A DNA stretch of 64,000 bases from Butyrivibrio sp. Its GTDB lineage: Bacteria > Bacillota > Clostridia > Lachnospirales > Lachnospiraceae. Positions 7,748-16,731 of the stretch are shown here, one piece after another; within the stretch, counting starts at the first letter, position 1; every line of letters starts with the position of its first letter. Both the position numbers and the translations under genes were made by a program. The notes below the pieces were generated by a model that was given only the letters and a program-made list of their open reading frames with translations, was not told the origin of the DNA and ran no database searches. The DNA is taken from the NCBI GenBank assembly GCA_015056625.1, contig SVFY01000002.1, positions 159,488 through 223,487 on the forward strand, read 5' to 3'.

Positions 7748-9859
7748 TCATTTCTGCAGATGCTCAAGCTGTTTTGTCAGGACATCTGGAACTTCGATCT
7801 CATCCTTCTTGAGCTTATGTATAGCGTTGCTTATAGGCTTGGCAACATTGTTTATGTGGGCTACGTAGTGGTTTATGAGTTCGGTGTACTGAGGGTTATC
7901 GCTTAGTTTTTCCCTTACTTCCTTTGAGAAAGGACAGAAGGTAAACAGAATTTCTCTTGCAACTTTATTGAGCCTTGGTGAACTGTTTGACTCAAATTTT
8001 ATATAGGCAAGATAATCGCCAATAAAGACATTTTTGTAGTTGTTAGAGAACTTTTTTAGGTCTGTTCTAAGCTTTTCTTTGTTCTCAGAAGACAGAGCAG
8101 AGTTCTTTTTAAAGAACTGAAGATAATCGCAGTACATGGAGGTCAGGGACGGATCTGTGACATCGTTCCAGTGAACGCCCTGAACTGTCTTGCACATTTC
8201 CCATCTGAATTCTCCAAAGAGCTTTATCATGGACTCTTCGGTGTTTTCTGTATTGAAGATAGAAACGATCATTCTTGCTTTGGTTCTTCTGTTCTTGCCA
8301 TTTATTTCCTGCCAAAGACTTGCTCTGCTTCCTACATTTGGCATCAGGATCATGTAAGGAGTTATATCATCGTCATAGTAGAGCTGTGTGATCCCGATCT
8401 CAGGATCTGAAAATACAGCCTGCCTGCAAAATACGCTGTAATCAATGGATCTTATCATTTCAAAGTAGCCATTTACCTTGCTTGATGTAAGGTATGCCAT
8501 ATCGAGAGGGCGAAGCACGTTCTGGGAGTCAAACACAGGAACAAAGGATGAGATCCTTCCGAAGGTCATTCTGTTACCAAGTGAAAAGAGATTATGGATC
8601 TCGAATTCCAGACGCTTCATGGAATTGTTCATCATAGCTTCCATCTGTGCTTCATTTATTGACCCGCTGGTTTTTTGCTCCCTTAGGTATGTGGGCCAGT
8701 CCTGATCAAATTCGTTCTTGGATGGATCAGCTTCCAGCATATAGACCTTTTTGAGCCACTCGTATAAGAGCAGTACATTTCCGTCAGGATCGGGAGTGTA
8801 GGACTTTGCCATGTTGCACAGGATGGTAGTATTTTTTTCTCCTGCCAGTTCTTCATCAACAAAACCAAACATGAAGAACATCTTAAGCTCTATAGGAAGG
8901 TTTTCATCTGTAAGACTCTTTAAAAAGCATGGAGTGAAGATCTCATAAAATGAAGTGGTAATATTCCTTCTAAGTGCTCTGGCTTCATCGGATGAGTCAT
9001 ATCTGTTTTCGTTAGCTTTAAATTCTGATATCTGTTCTTCGAATTTAGCAGCTGTTTCCGGTGGAACAGCAGAGTAGTTCAAAATAGTTGTAAGGGCATT
9101 GACGATGGTAGTAGCGGGCTCTCCGCCAGACTCTGATCTTTCAAGGTCATCCAGCTTTGCCCTTATCATCTTCATGGTCTGCCTGAAGGCTGTGGTCTTT
9201 TTGTTTAAGGTTTTTCTATAGGCATTTATTTCCTGAACATCCTCTGAAAGTCCATTGTAAATGGTGAAAGAAGTCATGACTATTCCGACAGCTATGTCCA
9301 TGCTTAAGGGATAGAAGACCTTTTTTAGTGATGCTTCATTGTCCTTTAAACTGCGGCAATAATTTACTGCCCACTCAGGAATCCTTCTGGGCTTTTCAGG
9401 AGCAATTATTTCCTCCATTTCAGGGAATGGCTTTTCTGGTTCGCCAACCTTAATGCAAAGACTTGGGTAATCAGCATAGTCTGCCATAAGCTTCTCATAT
9501 TCACCAATGGCAATGTCGTATTCCTGGTCAAAAACAGCGCAAACAGAAGTAGCACTGCTTATGGCTGTGCTTGCCAGTATAGGAGCTATTTTGGGATTGC
9601 TTCGGATAATGTTAGGAATATCGTCTAAAGATTCAAAGGGATATGAATAGACAGCAGATTCTTCTAGTGCTTCATAGGTATAGATATAGGGCTTTCCCGG
9701 TTTTTCAACAGCGCCGGCAAAACCACCTACTGTAAGCTTTATATCAGTATTTATGCTGGATACTTTTATTGATCCTTTTATGACGACTTCAATGGAATTA
9801 ACTTCATCTGTGCCCGCTTTATGAAGTATCTGACCTTTTTCAAGTTTAAGAATGCCCAT
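7748..9859 (-). CDS. Large unknown protein with cyclic-nucleotide-binding-like N-terminus
   Basis: A 703-residue soluble protein whose function I do not recognise. Its first about 110 residues read like a Crp-type beta-roll: ILKLEKGQILHKAGTDEVNSIEVVIKGSIKV resembles the opening strands of cNMP-binding domains. The usual phosphate-binding cassette (GE..L..RS) is not present, and no DNA-binding helix-turn-helix follows, so it is not an ordinary Crp regulator. The remainder looks mostly alpha-helical, with acidic and Lys/Glu-rich stretches and no signal peptide or membrane segment. It is preceded on the minus strand by tmcAL with a 72-base gap and may be co-transcribed with it. A regulatory or scaffold role is possible but unproven. 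Confidence 0.75.
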   Translation of the reverse strand: MGILKLEKGQILHKAGTDEVNSIEVVIKGSIKVSSINTDIKLTVGGFAGAVEKPGKPYIYTYEALEESAVYSYPFESLDDIPNIIRSNPKIAPILASTAISSATSVCAVFDQEYDIAIGEYEKLMADYADYPSLCIKVGEPEKPFPEMEEIIAPEKPRRIPEWAVNYCRSLKDNEASLKKVFYPLSMDIAVGIVMTSFTIYNGLSEDVQEINAYRKTLNKKTTAFRQTMKMIRAKLDDLERSESGGEPATTIVNALTTILNYSAVPPETAAKFEEQISEFKANENRYDSSDEARALRRNITTSFYEIFTPCFLKSLTDENLPIELKMFFMFGFVDEELAGEKNTTILCNMAKSYTPDPDGNVLLLYEWLKKVYMLEADPSKNEFDQDWPTYLREQKTSGSINEAQMEAMMNNSMKRLEFEIHNLFSLGNRMTFGRISSFVPVFDSQNVLRPLDMAYLTSSKVNGYFEMIRSIDYSVFCRQAVFSDPEIGITQLYYDDDITPYMILMPNVGSRASLWQEINGKNRRTKARMIVSIFNTENTEESMIKLFGEFRWEMCKTVQGVHWNDVTDPSLTSMYCDYLQFFKKNSALSSENKEKLRTDLKKFSNNYKNVFIGDYLAYIKFESNSSPRLNKVAREILFTFCPFSKEVREKLSDNPQYTELINHYVAHINNVAKPISNAIHKLKKDEIEVPDVLTKQLEHLQK

Positions 9860-9931
9860 AAGACCTCCATGACGATATAATCATCTAATATATATGTTAT
9901 TACGTTCAGAGGCATACTTCAAGCATTATAA

Positions 9932-11185
9932 TCACAAGACAAGCTGTTTTAGACTGTATTCTGAAGAAATTCCATTGCAGGAGAGAGAATTATATATCTG
10001 ACTTGCAATCAGTGTTTCATCAAGCAATCTCTTTTGAAGAGGAGACAGCATCTTGTCAGCATCTTTAAGTCTGTTAAGAACAGGAATTGAACCGTTTTCT
10101 GCTATGACTTTTAACAGGTCGGAGGAAGAAGATCTAAGAGCAAGAACTCTGGCGTAGGCAGTGAAGTCGTCTTCCTTGTACTGCCTCATGTTTTCTTCTG
10201 TGATATTTAAAAGAATGTGCATAAGGCACCTGCTGATTCTGGTATGTACAAGATTTTTGGTTTTTAAGAGGTTGCAGAAAGTGCTGAAACCATCAATGTG
10301 ATCGAGATTTGAAATGATCCTGTTGGAAATATCTCTGGTTACGTCTAGGTACTTGGTGTAACCTTCAGCTTTTTCAAGGACCAGCTTGTACCCTAAAAGA
10401 GCAGAGTAGTCGTTACTTTGCATAAATCTGCCTTCATAACCGGAAATTGATTCTATTGAAGTTCTGGGCATTACACCATCAAGGATAAATGGGGCGTTGA
10501 GCTTTACTCTGTCGCTAAGGCCTGAAAGGAGCCTTGCTCTTATGCCGGCAGCTGAAGGAATGCTGCCAAGCTCTTCACTGTGGAAAGGCCTGCCAACACG
10601 CTGAACTGCATATGGGGTTATGAAGCGGTTTTTCTTGTTAAGTGCCCTTAGATATTCAATTCCAAGTATGGTATTAGGAGAAGATAAAAGATCTTCATAT
10701 TCTGCCTGATCATAGCCTTTTGAAGTGTTTTTTAGCTGCTCATTAAGGGCCTTGGCCCTTGCAGCAGGAAAAGAAAGCCCATCTTTTAAACCGGTGCTAA
10801 GAACATCCTTATAAACAGGGGGCTCATTTGAAATGATATCTGATATTTCATAAAGCTTATTTACATCCGGGAATTCACTGCCAAAGCAAAGATAGTCAAT
10901 ACATCCAAGACCTGAAAGAATAGAAACTGCGCCCTTTGCAAAATACTCAGCACTTCCAAGACTGTAATAGATTGGAAGCTCAATGACAAGGTCAGCTCCC
11001 AGATTTACAGCACACTTTGCTCTTGTAAACTTGTCGATAATAGCAGGAGCTCCTCGTTGAACGTAATCACCACTCATGACCACAACGACTCTGTCTGCAT
11101 GGAGATCTTTTCTGCATTTGTCGATGAGGTATTTATGGCCGTTATGGAAAGGATTGAACTCAGCAATTATACCGATTGTTTTCAT
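9932..11185 (-). CDS. tmcAL: tRNA(Met) cytidine acetate ligase TmcAL
   Basis: A 417-residue nucleotidyltransferase-like protein. The N-terminus IIAEFNPFHNGHKYLI contains the HxGH nucleotide-binding motif near residue 15, and VVMSGDYVQRGAPAI is the hallmark of the TmcAL/YlbM family. In Bacillus this enzyme activates acetate with ATP and transfers it to C34 of elongator tRNA-Met, giving N4-acetylcytidine at the wobble base. Length matches the family (about 400). It is divergent from ackA, which makes or uses acetyl phosphate. TmcAL consumes acetate, so the neighbourhood is functionally sensible; ylbM-like genes often sit near pta/ackA in Firmicutes. Confidence 0.93.
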   Translation of the reverse strand: MKTIGIIAEFNPFHNGHKYLIDKCRKDLHADRVVVVMSGDYVQRGAPAIIDKFTRAKCAVNLGADLVIELPIYYSLGSAEYFAKGAVSILSGLGCIDYLCFGSEFPDVNKLYEISDIISNEPPVYKDVLSTGLKDGLSFPAARAKALNEQLKNTSKGYDQAEYEDLLSSPNTILGIEYLRALNKKNRFITPYAVQRVGRPFHSEELGSIPSAAGIRARLLSGLSDRVKLNAPFILDGVMPRTSIESISGYEGRFMQSNDYSALLGYKLVLEKAEGYTKYLDVTRDISNRIISNLDHIDGFSTFCNLLKTKNLVHTRISRCLMHILLNITEENMRQYKEDDFTAYARVLALRSSSSDLLKVIAENGSIPVLNRLKDADKMLSPLQKRLLDETLIASQIYNSLSCNGISSEYSLKQLVL

Positions 11186-11214
11186 TTTTCAGCACCTTTT
11201 GTACAATTTTTTCC

Positions 11215-11244
11215 TTGTTATTAAATTATAATATAAAGTATCAT
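11215..11244 (+). promoter_or_regulatory. Probable ackA promoter
   Basis: TTGTTA and TATCAT with 18-base spacing lie about 50 bases before the ackA start, in the short divergent gap with tmcAL. The AT-rich tract between them could also carry the opposing tmcAL promoter (TATAAT on the minus strand). Confidence 0.5.
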
Positions 11245-11295
11245 AGTGGTGGAAGTTTTTTGAAATACTCAAATTGGAAAAGAGGAATATTTAAA

Positions 11296-12489
11296 ATGAA
11301 AGTTTTAGTTATCAACTGTGGAAGTTCTTCACTTAAGTTTCAGCTTATCGATTCAGACACTGAGGCAGTTATCTGCAAGGGCCTTTGCGAAAGGATCGGA
11401 ATTGATGGAAGCCAGATCGTCTACACTCCAAGTGGAAAAGATAAGATCACAAAGGTAACTCCAATGCCAGATCATAACAGAGCTATTGAGCTTGTTATTG
11501 AGGCTCTTACAAACAAGGAAGACGGCGTTGTATCCCTTGACGAGATTGGAGCTGTAGGTCATCGTATCGTACACGGCGGAGAGAAATTCACCAAGTCTGT
11601 TGTTATAACAGATGAAGTTATAAAGGCTATTGAAGAAGTTTCTGACCTTGCTCCACTTCACAACCCAGCTAACCTTATTGGTATCAGAGCTTGTCAGAAG
11701 GCTATGCCAGGTGTTCCTATGGTGGCTGTATTTGACACAGCATTCCATCAGACAATGCCACAGGAGGCTTATCTTTACGGACTTCCTTATTCATACTATG
11801 AGAAGTACGGCATCAGAAGATACGGCTTCCATGGAACAAGCCATTCTTATGTAAGTAAGAGAGCTGCGCAGATCCTTGGAAAAGACGCTAAGGACCTTAA
11901 TGTTATCGTATGCCACCTTGGAAACGGTGCTTCTGTATCTGCAGTTAAGGGCGGTGAGTGCGTTGATACATCAATGGGTCTTACTCCACTTGAAGGACTT
12001 ATCATGGGAACAAGAACTGGTGATATCGATCCTTCAGTTGTAGAGTTCATTATGAAAAAAGAGAATTCTACAGTAGCTGATGTAACAAATCTTCTTAACA
12101 AGAAGTCTGGAGTATTTGGCCTTTCTGATGAGCTTTCATCAGACTTTAGAGACCTTGAGGATGCTTATGTAAAGGGACATGCAGGAGCTAAGAGAGCAGT
12201 AGATGCTTTTGCTTACAGAGTTCTTAAATACATTGGCGCATATGTGGCTGCTATGGGAAGTGTTGATGCTATCTGCTTTACAGCTGGTGTTGGTGAGAAC
12301 AGCGGATTTGTAAGAAAGCTCATCTGCGAAAGATTGTCATTTATCGGAGCTACTTTGAACGAAGAGGCCAACAAGGTTCGCGGAAAAGAGCAGATCATCT
12401 CTGGAGATGACAGCAAGGTTACACTTATGGTAGTTCCTACCAATGAAGAGCTTGCTATTGCAAGAGATACATACGCACTTTGCAAATAA
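11296..12489 (+). CDS. ackA: Acetate kinase
   Basis: Converts acetyl phosphate and ADP to acetate and ATP in the cytoplasm, a main energy-yielding step in anaerobic fermentation. The ORF track starts at 11176 but includes a 40-residue extension that overlaps the tmcAL start. The family start MKVLVINCGSSSLKFQL lies at 11296, preceded by AAAGAGGA, so I use that start (397 residues, the normal length). Visible motifs are the N-terminal NCGSSS, the active-site region GHRIVHGG, HGTSHSYVSKRA, HLGNGAS, the GTRTGDIDP segment and TAGVGENS near the C-terminus. No phosphotransacetylase gene is adjacent, unlike the common pta-ackA pair. A strong terminator follows. Confidence 0.97.
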   Translation: MKVLVINCGSSSLKFQLIDSDTEAVICKGLCERIGIDGSQIVYTPSGKDKITKVTPMPDHNRAIELVIEALTNKEDGVVSLDEIGAVGHRIVHGGEKFTKSVVITDEVIKAIEEVSDLAPLHNPANLIGIRACQKAMPGVPMVAVFDTAFHQTMPQEAYLYGLPYSYYEKYGIRRYGFHGTSHSYVSKRAAQILGKDAKDLNVIVCHLGNGASVSAVKGGECVDTSMGLTPLEGLIMGTRTGDIDPSVVEFIMKKENSTVADVTNLLNKKSGVFGLSDELSSDFRDLEDAYVKGHAGAKRAVDAFAYRVLKYIGAYVAAMGSVDAICFTAGVGENSGFVRKLICERLSFIGATLNEEANKVRGKEQIISGDDSKVTLMVVPTNEELAIARDTYALCK

Positions 12490-12516
12490 TTCTTTTGAAT
12501 TGTTAAATGAGTAATT

Positions 12517-12562
12517 AAAAAGCACATTTCATTTGCTATAAACAAATGAAATGTGCTTTTTT
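12517..12562. terminator. Bidirectional terminator between ackA and the RpiB-like gene
   Basis: AAAAAGCACATTTCATTTG and CAAATGAAATGTGCTTTTTT form a long perfect stem with a 7-base loop. It has A-rich 5' and T-rich 3' arms, so it can stop transcription from both sides. Confidence 0.93.
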
Positions 12563-12597
12563 GATGCCATTAACATGGCCAAATGGGCTGTTTTTTA

Positions 12598-13242
12598 TTA
12601 TGCGCCCAGGATCTCGTGTACACATGCCTTGATAGCATCATCTTTGCAGTTGGCATCGAAGTACTCAAGGAAGTGCTCACCCTTAAAGGCACCCTTTACA
12701 AGGTCCTGATCAAGACTCTTTAAGATAGTTGGAACATCCTGTACAAGGGTCTTTTTTCTTACTTCATCAAGGATCTTTTTGTTGCGCTGTTCAGGAACGG
12801 CTCTTTCTCTTGGATAACCCTGTCCGCTCTCTTCTGAGAAGAGCTTTTCAAAGCTATACTCGAGATTGAGTTCTGCGCCCCAGCCTGACTTAAGAGCAAA
12901 GTTCATGGCAATTGCGTTGCCATCGTTAACCTGAGCAAATGTGTAAGCGTCAAGGGGATCAGTTACGTGTCCGCAGATAACGCCTGGGAAGCTGTTGCAT
13001 GCAAGCATTGCGCCTTCACCAGTACCGCAGCCTGTAACTACGTAGTCAGCAGCACCAGAATTTAAAAGAACGCAGGCAAGGATACCATTCTGAACGTATG
13101 TAAGCTGTGCCTCATCGTCAGAAGAGTACATACCGTAGTTAAATACTTCAAAGCCGTGCTGGTCAGCAACCTTCTTAAGGGCTTTATAGATCATCTCGTT
13201 CTTGGCAGCCTGGCTGTTTTCGTTAATAAGAGCAATTTTCAT
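12598..13242 (-). CDS. RpiB/LacA/LacB family sugar-phosphate isomerase
   Basis: A 214-residue protein of the RpiB/LacAB fold. Typical parts are the opening MKIALINENSQ, the strand-turn VVTGCGTGEGAMLACNSFPG (RpiB proteins have a GTG(I/E)G(M/A) anion loop with a catalytic Cys nearby), and the DPLDAYTFAQVNDGNAIAMNF region. These enzymes interconvert aldose and ketose phosphates such as ribose 5-phosphate/ribulose 5-phosphate or galactose 6-phosphate/tagatose 6-phosphate. It is longer than standard RpiB (about 150), with a C-terminal extension seen in a clostridial subgroup. It is a single gene with a good minus-strand promoter, a GGAGG site and a palindrome in its leader, pointing to independent regulation. 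The precise sugar is not known. Confidence 0.85.
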   Translation of the reverse strand: MKIALINENSQAAKNEMIYKALKKVADQHGFEVFNYGMYSSDDEAQLTYVQNGILACVLLNSGAADYVVTGCGTGEGAMLACNSFPGVICGHVTDPLDAYTFAQVNDGNAIAMNFALKSGWGAELNLEYSFEKLFSEESGQGYPRERAVPEQRNKKILDEVRKKTLVQDVPTILKSLDQDLVKGAFKGEHFLEYFDANCKDDAIKACVHEILGA

Positions 13243-13263
13243 TAACCTTTACCTCCATTTTAT

Positions 13264-13277
13264 AATAAGTACTTATT
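13264..13277. promoter_or_regulatory. Perfect 14-base palindrome in the RpiB-like gene leader
   Basis: AATAAGTACTTATT is a perfect palindrome lying just downstream of the predicted minus-strand start of transcription and before the GGAGG site. Its position fits a repressor operator; the regulator is unknown. Confidence 0.5.
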
Positions 13278-13286
13278 TCTGTAATA

Positions 13287-13315
13287 ATTTTATATTTATG
13301 CCTGTTTATTGTCTA
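13287..13315 (-). promoter_or_regulatory. Promoter of the RpiB-like gene
   Basis: Read on the minus strand: TAGACA, 17 bases, TAAAAT. This is close to the sigma-A consensus and sits about 45 bases before the ATG. Confidence 0.65.
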
Positions 13316-13392
13316 CGAAATAAAGGCGATTGTGTGCTTTTTTCAAGGTTTTATTCAATCGTGAAACATGTTAATCAAATCTTAATTTTTAC

Positions 13393-13421
13393 TTTAATGC
13401 AAGATGATTTCGTGGTATACT
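13393..13421 (+). promoter_or_regulatory. Extended -10 promoter before the TPR protein
   Basis: TGGTATACT (an extended -10 element) lies 40 bases before the TTG start, with a weak TTTAAT 17 bases upstream of the hexamer. Confidence 0.55.
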
Positions 13422-13461
13422 ATCACAGGTTTATTTTTTTGTTTTTAAAGGGATAAGAGAA

Positions 13462-14868
13462 TTGAGTACTGCAAGAACTACAGGCTATAGGACCTCTGAC
13501 AGGAGCTATAGCAGAAACGTAAAATTAAAAAAGAGAAAGAAGAGAAGCAGAGTAAATATAAGGAAGATCGGTATCATTGCTGCAACAACCCTTTTGGCTG
13601 CTGCTGCAGGATATGCGATCTACAGCCATCTTCCAGTAGTTAAGGTCAATAAGGCTATCGCAGCTGGAGATAAGTATTCTCAGGATGCTGACTATGAGGC
13701 TGCCATTGATTCATACGCAGAGGCAATAGAGATAGACAGCCATTCTGTCACAGCTTATAGCAATATGGCAGGTGCTTATCTTAGCATAGACGACTATGAA
13801 TCTGCCAAGCAGACACTTTACAATGGCTTTATTGAAACTGAGAACGAGGGACTTTTGGACAACTACCATGCTGTCATCATGAATGAGGCTGTCAGGGTGA
13901 TCAATGACCAGCAGGCTGATATGAGTACTGTGCTTGCTGTTGAGAAGGTTCTTTCTGAAGATAACAATAACAGCGATGCGATCGGACTTCTTGATTCAGC
14001 CTATTCAAGAGTCTTTGACGATGCATACAGCTATGATGTGAATGCACTTTTCAGGCCTGACAGTGTCACCAGCGCTGAGGGTAGTGCCAAGTTCACATAT
14101 GCGGAATATGAGGCCTTTGTAAAAGAGCTTTTGTCAATTTACAGTGCTTCTCCAAGTGATGAACTTAAGGAAGTGATCCTTAAATATGCTACACCTTCAG
14201 ACATTTCTTTTACCATCTCTGTTTCAGATGCTGCAAGCTACAATGAGCTTTTGGCAACTATAGAGAGCACAGTTTCAGGAAGTGATTCCATTACTTCCAT
14301 GAGAGACTGCTTAACTAATGCTTCTGATGTCCTTGGAATCTTTAGTGATATCTTTGAACAGCTTGATGTTGGAAATGTTGATGAGCTTAGAAGCTTCGTT
14401 GTTTCAGATGAGTACCTCGCCTTAAGGGATATATTCCTCAAAGATGAGCCAACACCTCAGGAGAACACAACTTACGTACCTATCAGCAGGGAGGCCATTA
14501 TCCTCAACAACAATGAGGGACAGTGGTCCTACAGATTCCTTAATTTTGAAGAGAATCCTTCTACAGATGGAGTTATAACCCTTTGGGCTAATTTCTTTGA
14601 AGATGACGGTGTTCAGAGGAATGCTATTTCCTATGAACCTAAGTCTATAGAAGATAACTATTATCCACACACCAAGTATTCTGTAACTTACCTGTACAGC
14701 TATATTACATCTGGTAAGGCTACTAAGGTTCCCAAGATGAACTACAGGCTTGATACCACAGTTACTACTCAGGATGGGGATCAGATCGAAACTATCGTAG
14801 GTGACTGGGGTGGAGAGAATGAGTGGACAATGGATATTGAAACCATCGAGTCTAGGATAAAGGCATAA
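13462..14868 (+). CDS. Membrane-anchored TPR-repeat protein, function unknown
   Basis: A 468-residue protein starting with TTG (AAAGGG lies 9 bases upstream; no usable ATG is nearby). The N-terminus is very basic (KLKKRKKRSRVNIRK), followed by one hydrophobic segment at about residues 36-57 (IIAATTLLAAAAGYAIY). It is therefore anchored with the bulk outside the membrane. Residues about 65-130 contain tetratricopeptide-like units (YEAAIDSYAEAIEIDSHSVTAYSNMAGAYL). The middle is helical and acidic, and the C-terminal about 130 residues look like a beta-rich domain. It is followed by thiN after 12 bases. I do not recognise a specific family; a cell-envelope or assembly role is only a guess. Confidence 0.8.
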   Translation: MSTARTTGYRTSDRSYSRNVKLKKRKKRSRVNIRKIGIIAATTLLAAAAGYAIYSHLPVVKVNKAIAAGDKYSQDADYEAAIDSYAEAIEIDSHSVTAYSNMAGAYLSIDDYESAKQTLYNGFIETENEGLLDNYHAVIMNEAVRVINDQQADMSTVLAVEKVLSEDNNNSDAIGLLDSAYSRVFDDAYSYDVNALFRPDSVTSAEGSAKFTYAEYEAFVKELLSIYSASPSDELKEVILKYATPSDISFTISVSDAASYNELLATIESTVSGSDSITSMRDCLTNASDVLGIFSDIFEQLDVGNVDELRSFVVSDEYLALRDIFLKDEPTPQENTTYVPISREAIILNNNEGQWSYRFLNFEENPSTDGVITLWANFFEDDGVQRNAISYEPKSIEDNYYPHTKYSVTYLYSYITSGKATKVPKMNYRLDTTVTTQDGDQIETIVGDWGGENEWTMDIETIESRIKA

Positions 14869-14880
14869 ACCGGGGCTTTT

Positions 14881-15546
14881 ATGGAACCAAAATGCGTTAT
14901 TATATCTGCAGGTAGTTTTCCTAATATTGAAATAGACCTAAGAGAAGGGGATCTGTGTATCGCCTGTGACGCTGGCTTTAAATATGCTCAGCAGCTTGGG
15001 ATACTTCCAGATCTTATTGTCGGAGATTTTGATTCAGCAAAAGCAGCAGGCCTTGACGTCACAAGGGGAATAGAAGAGATCGCCCTAAGTGATCCAGACA
15101 GGATTGTTAAGCTGGATGTAAAAAAGGATGACACTGATACGCTTCGTGCTGTTAAGATCGGACTGTCAAAGGGCTATAAGAAATTCTATCTTTATGGCGC
15201 TTTGGGAGGCAGTCGCCTTGATCATTCTCTGGCCAACATACAGACTCTTTTGTTCATCAAAAGAAATGGCGGCACAGGATATATAATGACAGCGGATACT
15301 ATGCTGATGGTTGCTGAAAATGAGACCATCCGTTTCCATAGAGGAAATACAGGCATGATCTCAGTCTTTTCACTGTCTGAGGTATCAAAAGGCGTGACCC
15401 TTAAAGGGCTTATGTACAACCTTGAAAAGGCTAATCTGACCAATGATTTTCCGCTTGGCGTTAGTAATGAATTTATTATCGACGAGGAGGCAGAGATCAC
15501 CGTAGAGGATGGAACGCTTTTGATAACGGTGTTCTGGGGACAATGA
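14881..15546 (+). CDS. thiN: Thiamine diphosphokinase
   Basis: Makes thiamine diphosphate from thiamine and ATP in one step. The 221-residue protein shows the family signatures: CACDAGFKYAQQLGILPDLIVGDFDS, the DxDDTDT stretch LDVKKDDTDTLRAV, and GGSRLDHSLANIQTL. The C-terminal beta region (GMISVFSLS, GLMYNLEKANL, GVSNEF) matches the thiamine-binding domain. Length is typical of Firmicute ThiN. The stop codon overlaps the start of the CDF transporter (ATGA), so the two are translationally coupled. No TPP riboswitch is visible upstream, in line with the enzyme acting on salvaged thiamine and being constitutively expressed. Confidence 0.93.
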   Translation: MEPKCVIISAGSFPNIEIDLREGDLCIACDAGFKYAQQLGILPDLIVGDFDSAKAAGLDVTRGIEEIALSDPDRIVKLDVKKDDTDTLRAVKIGLSKGYKKFYLYGALGGSRLDHSLANIQTLLFIKRNGGTGYIMTADTMLMVAENETIRFHRGNTGMISVFSLSEVSKGVTLKGLMYNLEKANLTNDFPLGVSNEFIIDEEAEITVEDGTLLITVFWGQ

Positions 15547-16712
15547 TCAGTTTTCTTGCGAGATTTTTTATAAAAGATCATAAACAGGTGGATTCACCTA
15601 TTGTAAGGCAAAGCTATGGAATGCTCAGTGGAGCGTTTGGCATTGCCTTTAATATTATTCTGGTTATTTTCAAGATAATCGCAGGAGTACTTAGTGGCTC
15701 CATTGCGGTATTTTCAGATGCCTTGAACAATCTGTCTGATGTTACATCTTCTGTTGTTACCCTTATTTTCTTTAAGCTTTCTGGAAGAGATGCTGATGAG
15801 GAACATCCCTTTGGTCACGGAAGGCTTGAATACGTAGCAGGGCTTATAGTTTCACTTCTTATCATTATTATGGCAGTGGAACTTCTAAACGGTTCTATTA
15901 TGAAGATCATTCACCCTGAGGACGTGGAGCTTTCTTTTGTCATCGTTCTTATTCTTGTGGTTTCCATTTTTATCAAGTTTATAATGTTTGCTTCATATAT
16001 GCAGACAGCGAAACTGATAGACAGTGCCACAATCAGGTCTGCAGCCATGGATTCTTTGTCTGACGTACTTTCAACCAGCATCGTTTTGGTTTCTCTTATC
16101 ATATTTGAAGTTACAAAAATAAACGTAGATGGTTACGCAGGTATAGTGGTGGCGCTTTTTATCTTTAAAACAGGCATAGATGCTGCAAAGGATACGATAA
16201 ATCCACTTCTGGGAGAACCTCCTAGCAGAGAATTCTTAAGGGAAATAGAAAGAACGGTGCTCACTCATGAATGTGTGCTGGGAGTACATGACATTGTGGT
16301 CCACAATTATGGACCCAGCAGAGTTATGATGTCTCTTCATGTGGAAGTACCTTCAGATGAGAATCTCATTACTATACACGACATCATTGACGAGATAGAA
16401 AAAGAGCTTCGGCAAAAATACCACTGCACTGCCGTTATCCATATGGATCCTGTTGACAGCAGCGATTCAGAAGCTATGGCTATAAAGAGCTGGCTCACTC
16501 TGAACATTGAAGAGATCGATCCATCTATTCAGTTCCACGACCTTAGGATTGTAAGAAAAGAAGGGGAGAAGCCTATTGTGGAGTTTGATCTGGAAGTGCC
16601 TTACAGGTACAAGATGGCTGATGATGAGCTTGTTAAGCTTTTAGAGTACAGGCTCAGGGAGATAGGTGAAGAATATAGCTATGATATAACGGTAGATAAA
16701 AAGGAAAAATAA
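15543..16712 (+). CDS. Cation diffusion facilitator (CDF) family transporter
   Basis: A 389-residue membrane protein with about six hydrophobic helices in the first 210 residues. The metal site residues of CDF antiporters are visible in FSDALNNLSD (Asp-x-x-x-Asn/Asp type) and in the conserved HPFGHGRLEYVAGL segment; the later helix contains SAAMDSLSDVLST. The C-terminal half has the ferredoxin-like cytoplasmic domain (GVHDIVVHNYG..MSLHVEVP). It then continues into a second domain of about 90 residues (IQFHDLRIV..VEFDLEVP) that repeats the same pattern, so it is longer than classical CDFs. It probably exports Zn, Mn or Fe ions against protons. It is translationally coupled to thiN, although there is no obvious functional link. 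Confidence 0.92.
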   Translation: MISFLARFFIKDHKQVDSPIVRQSYGMLSGAFGIAFNIILVIFKIIAGVLSGSIAVFSDALNNLSDVTSSVVTLIFFKLSGRDADEEHPFGHGRLEYVAGLIVSLLIIIMAVELLNGSIMKIIHPEDVELSFVIVLILVVSIFIKFIMFASYMQTAKLIDSATIRSAAMDSLSDVLSTSIVLVSLIIFEVTKINVDGYAGIVVALFIFKTGIDAAKDTINPLLGEPPSREFLREIERTVLTHECVLGVHDIVVHNYGPSRVMMSLHVEVPSDENLITIHDIIDEIEKELRQKYHCTAVIHMDPVDSSDSEAMAIKSWLTLNIEEIDPSIQFHDLRIVRKEGEKPIVEFDLEVPYRYKMADDELVKLLEYRLREIGEEYSYDITVDKKEK

Positions 16713-16731
16713 TCTGGGGAGATGAAAAAAT

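Noticed and set aside
11176-11295. 40-residue N-terminal extension of acetate kinase in the ORF track
   Set aside because: Overlaps the tmcAL start and the ackA promoter; the family start at 11296 has a ribosome site.
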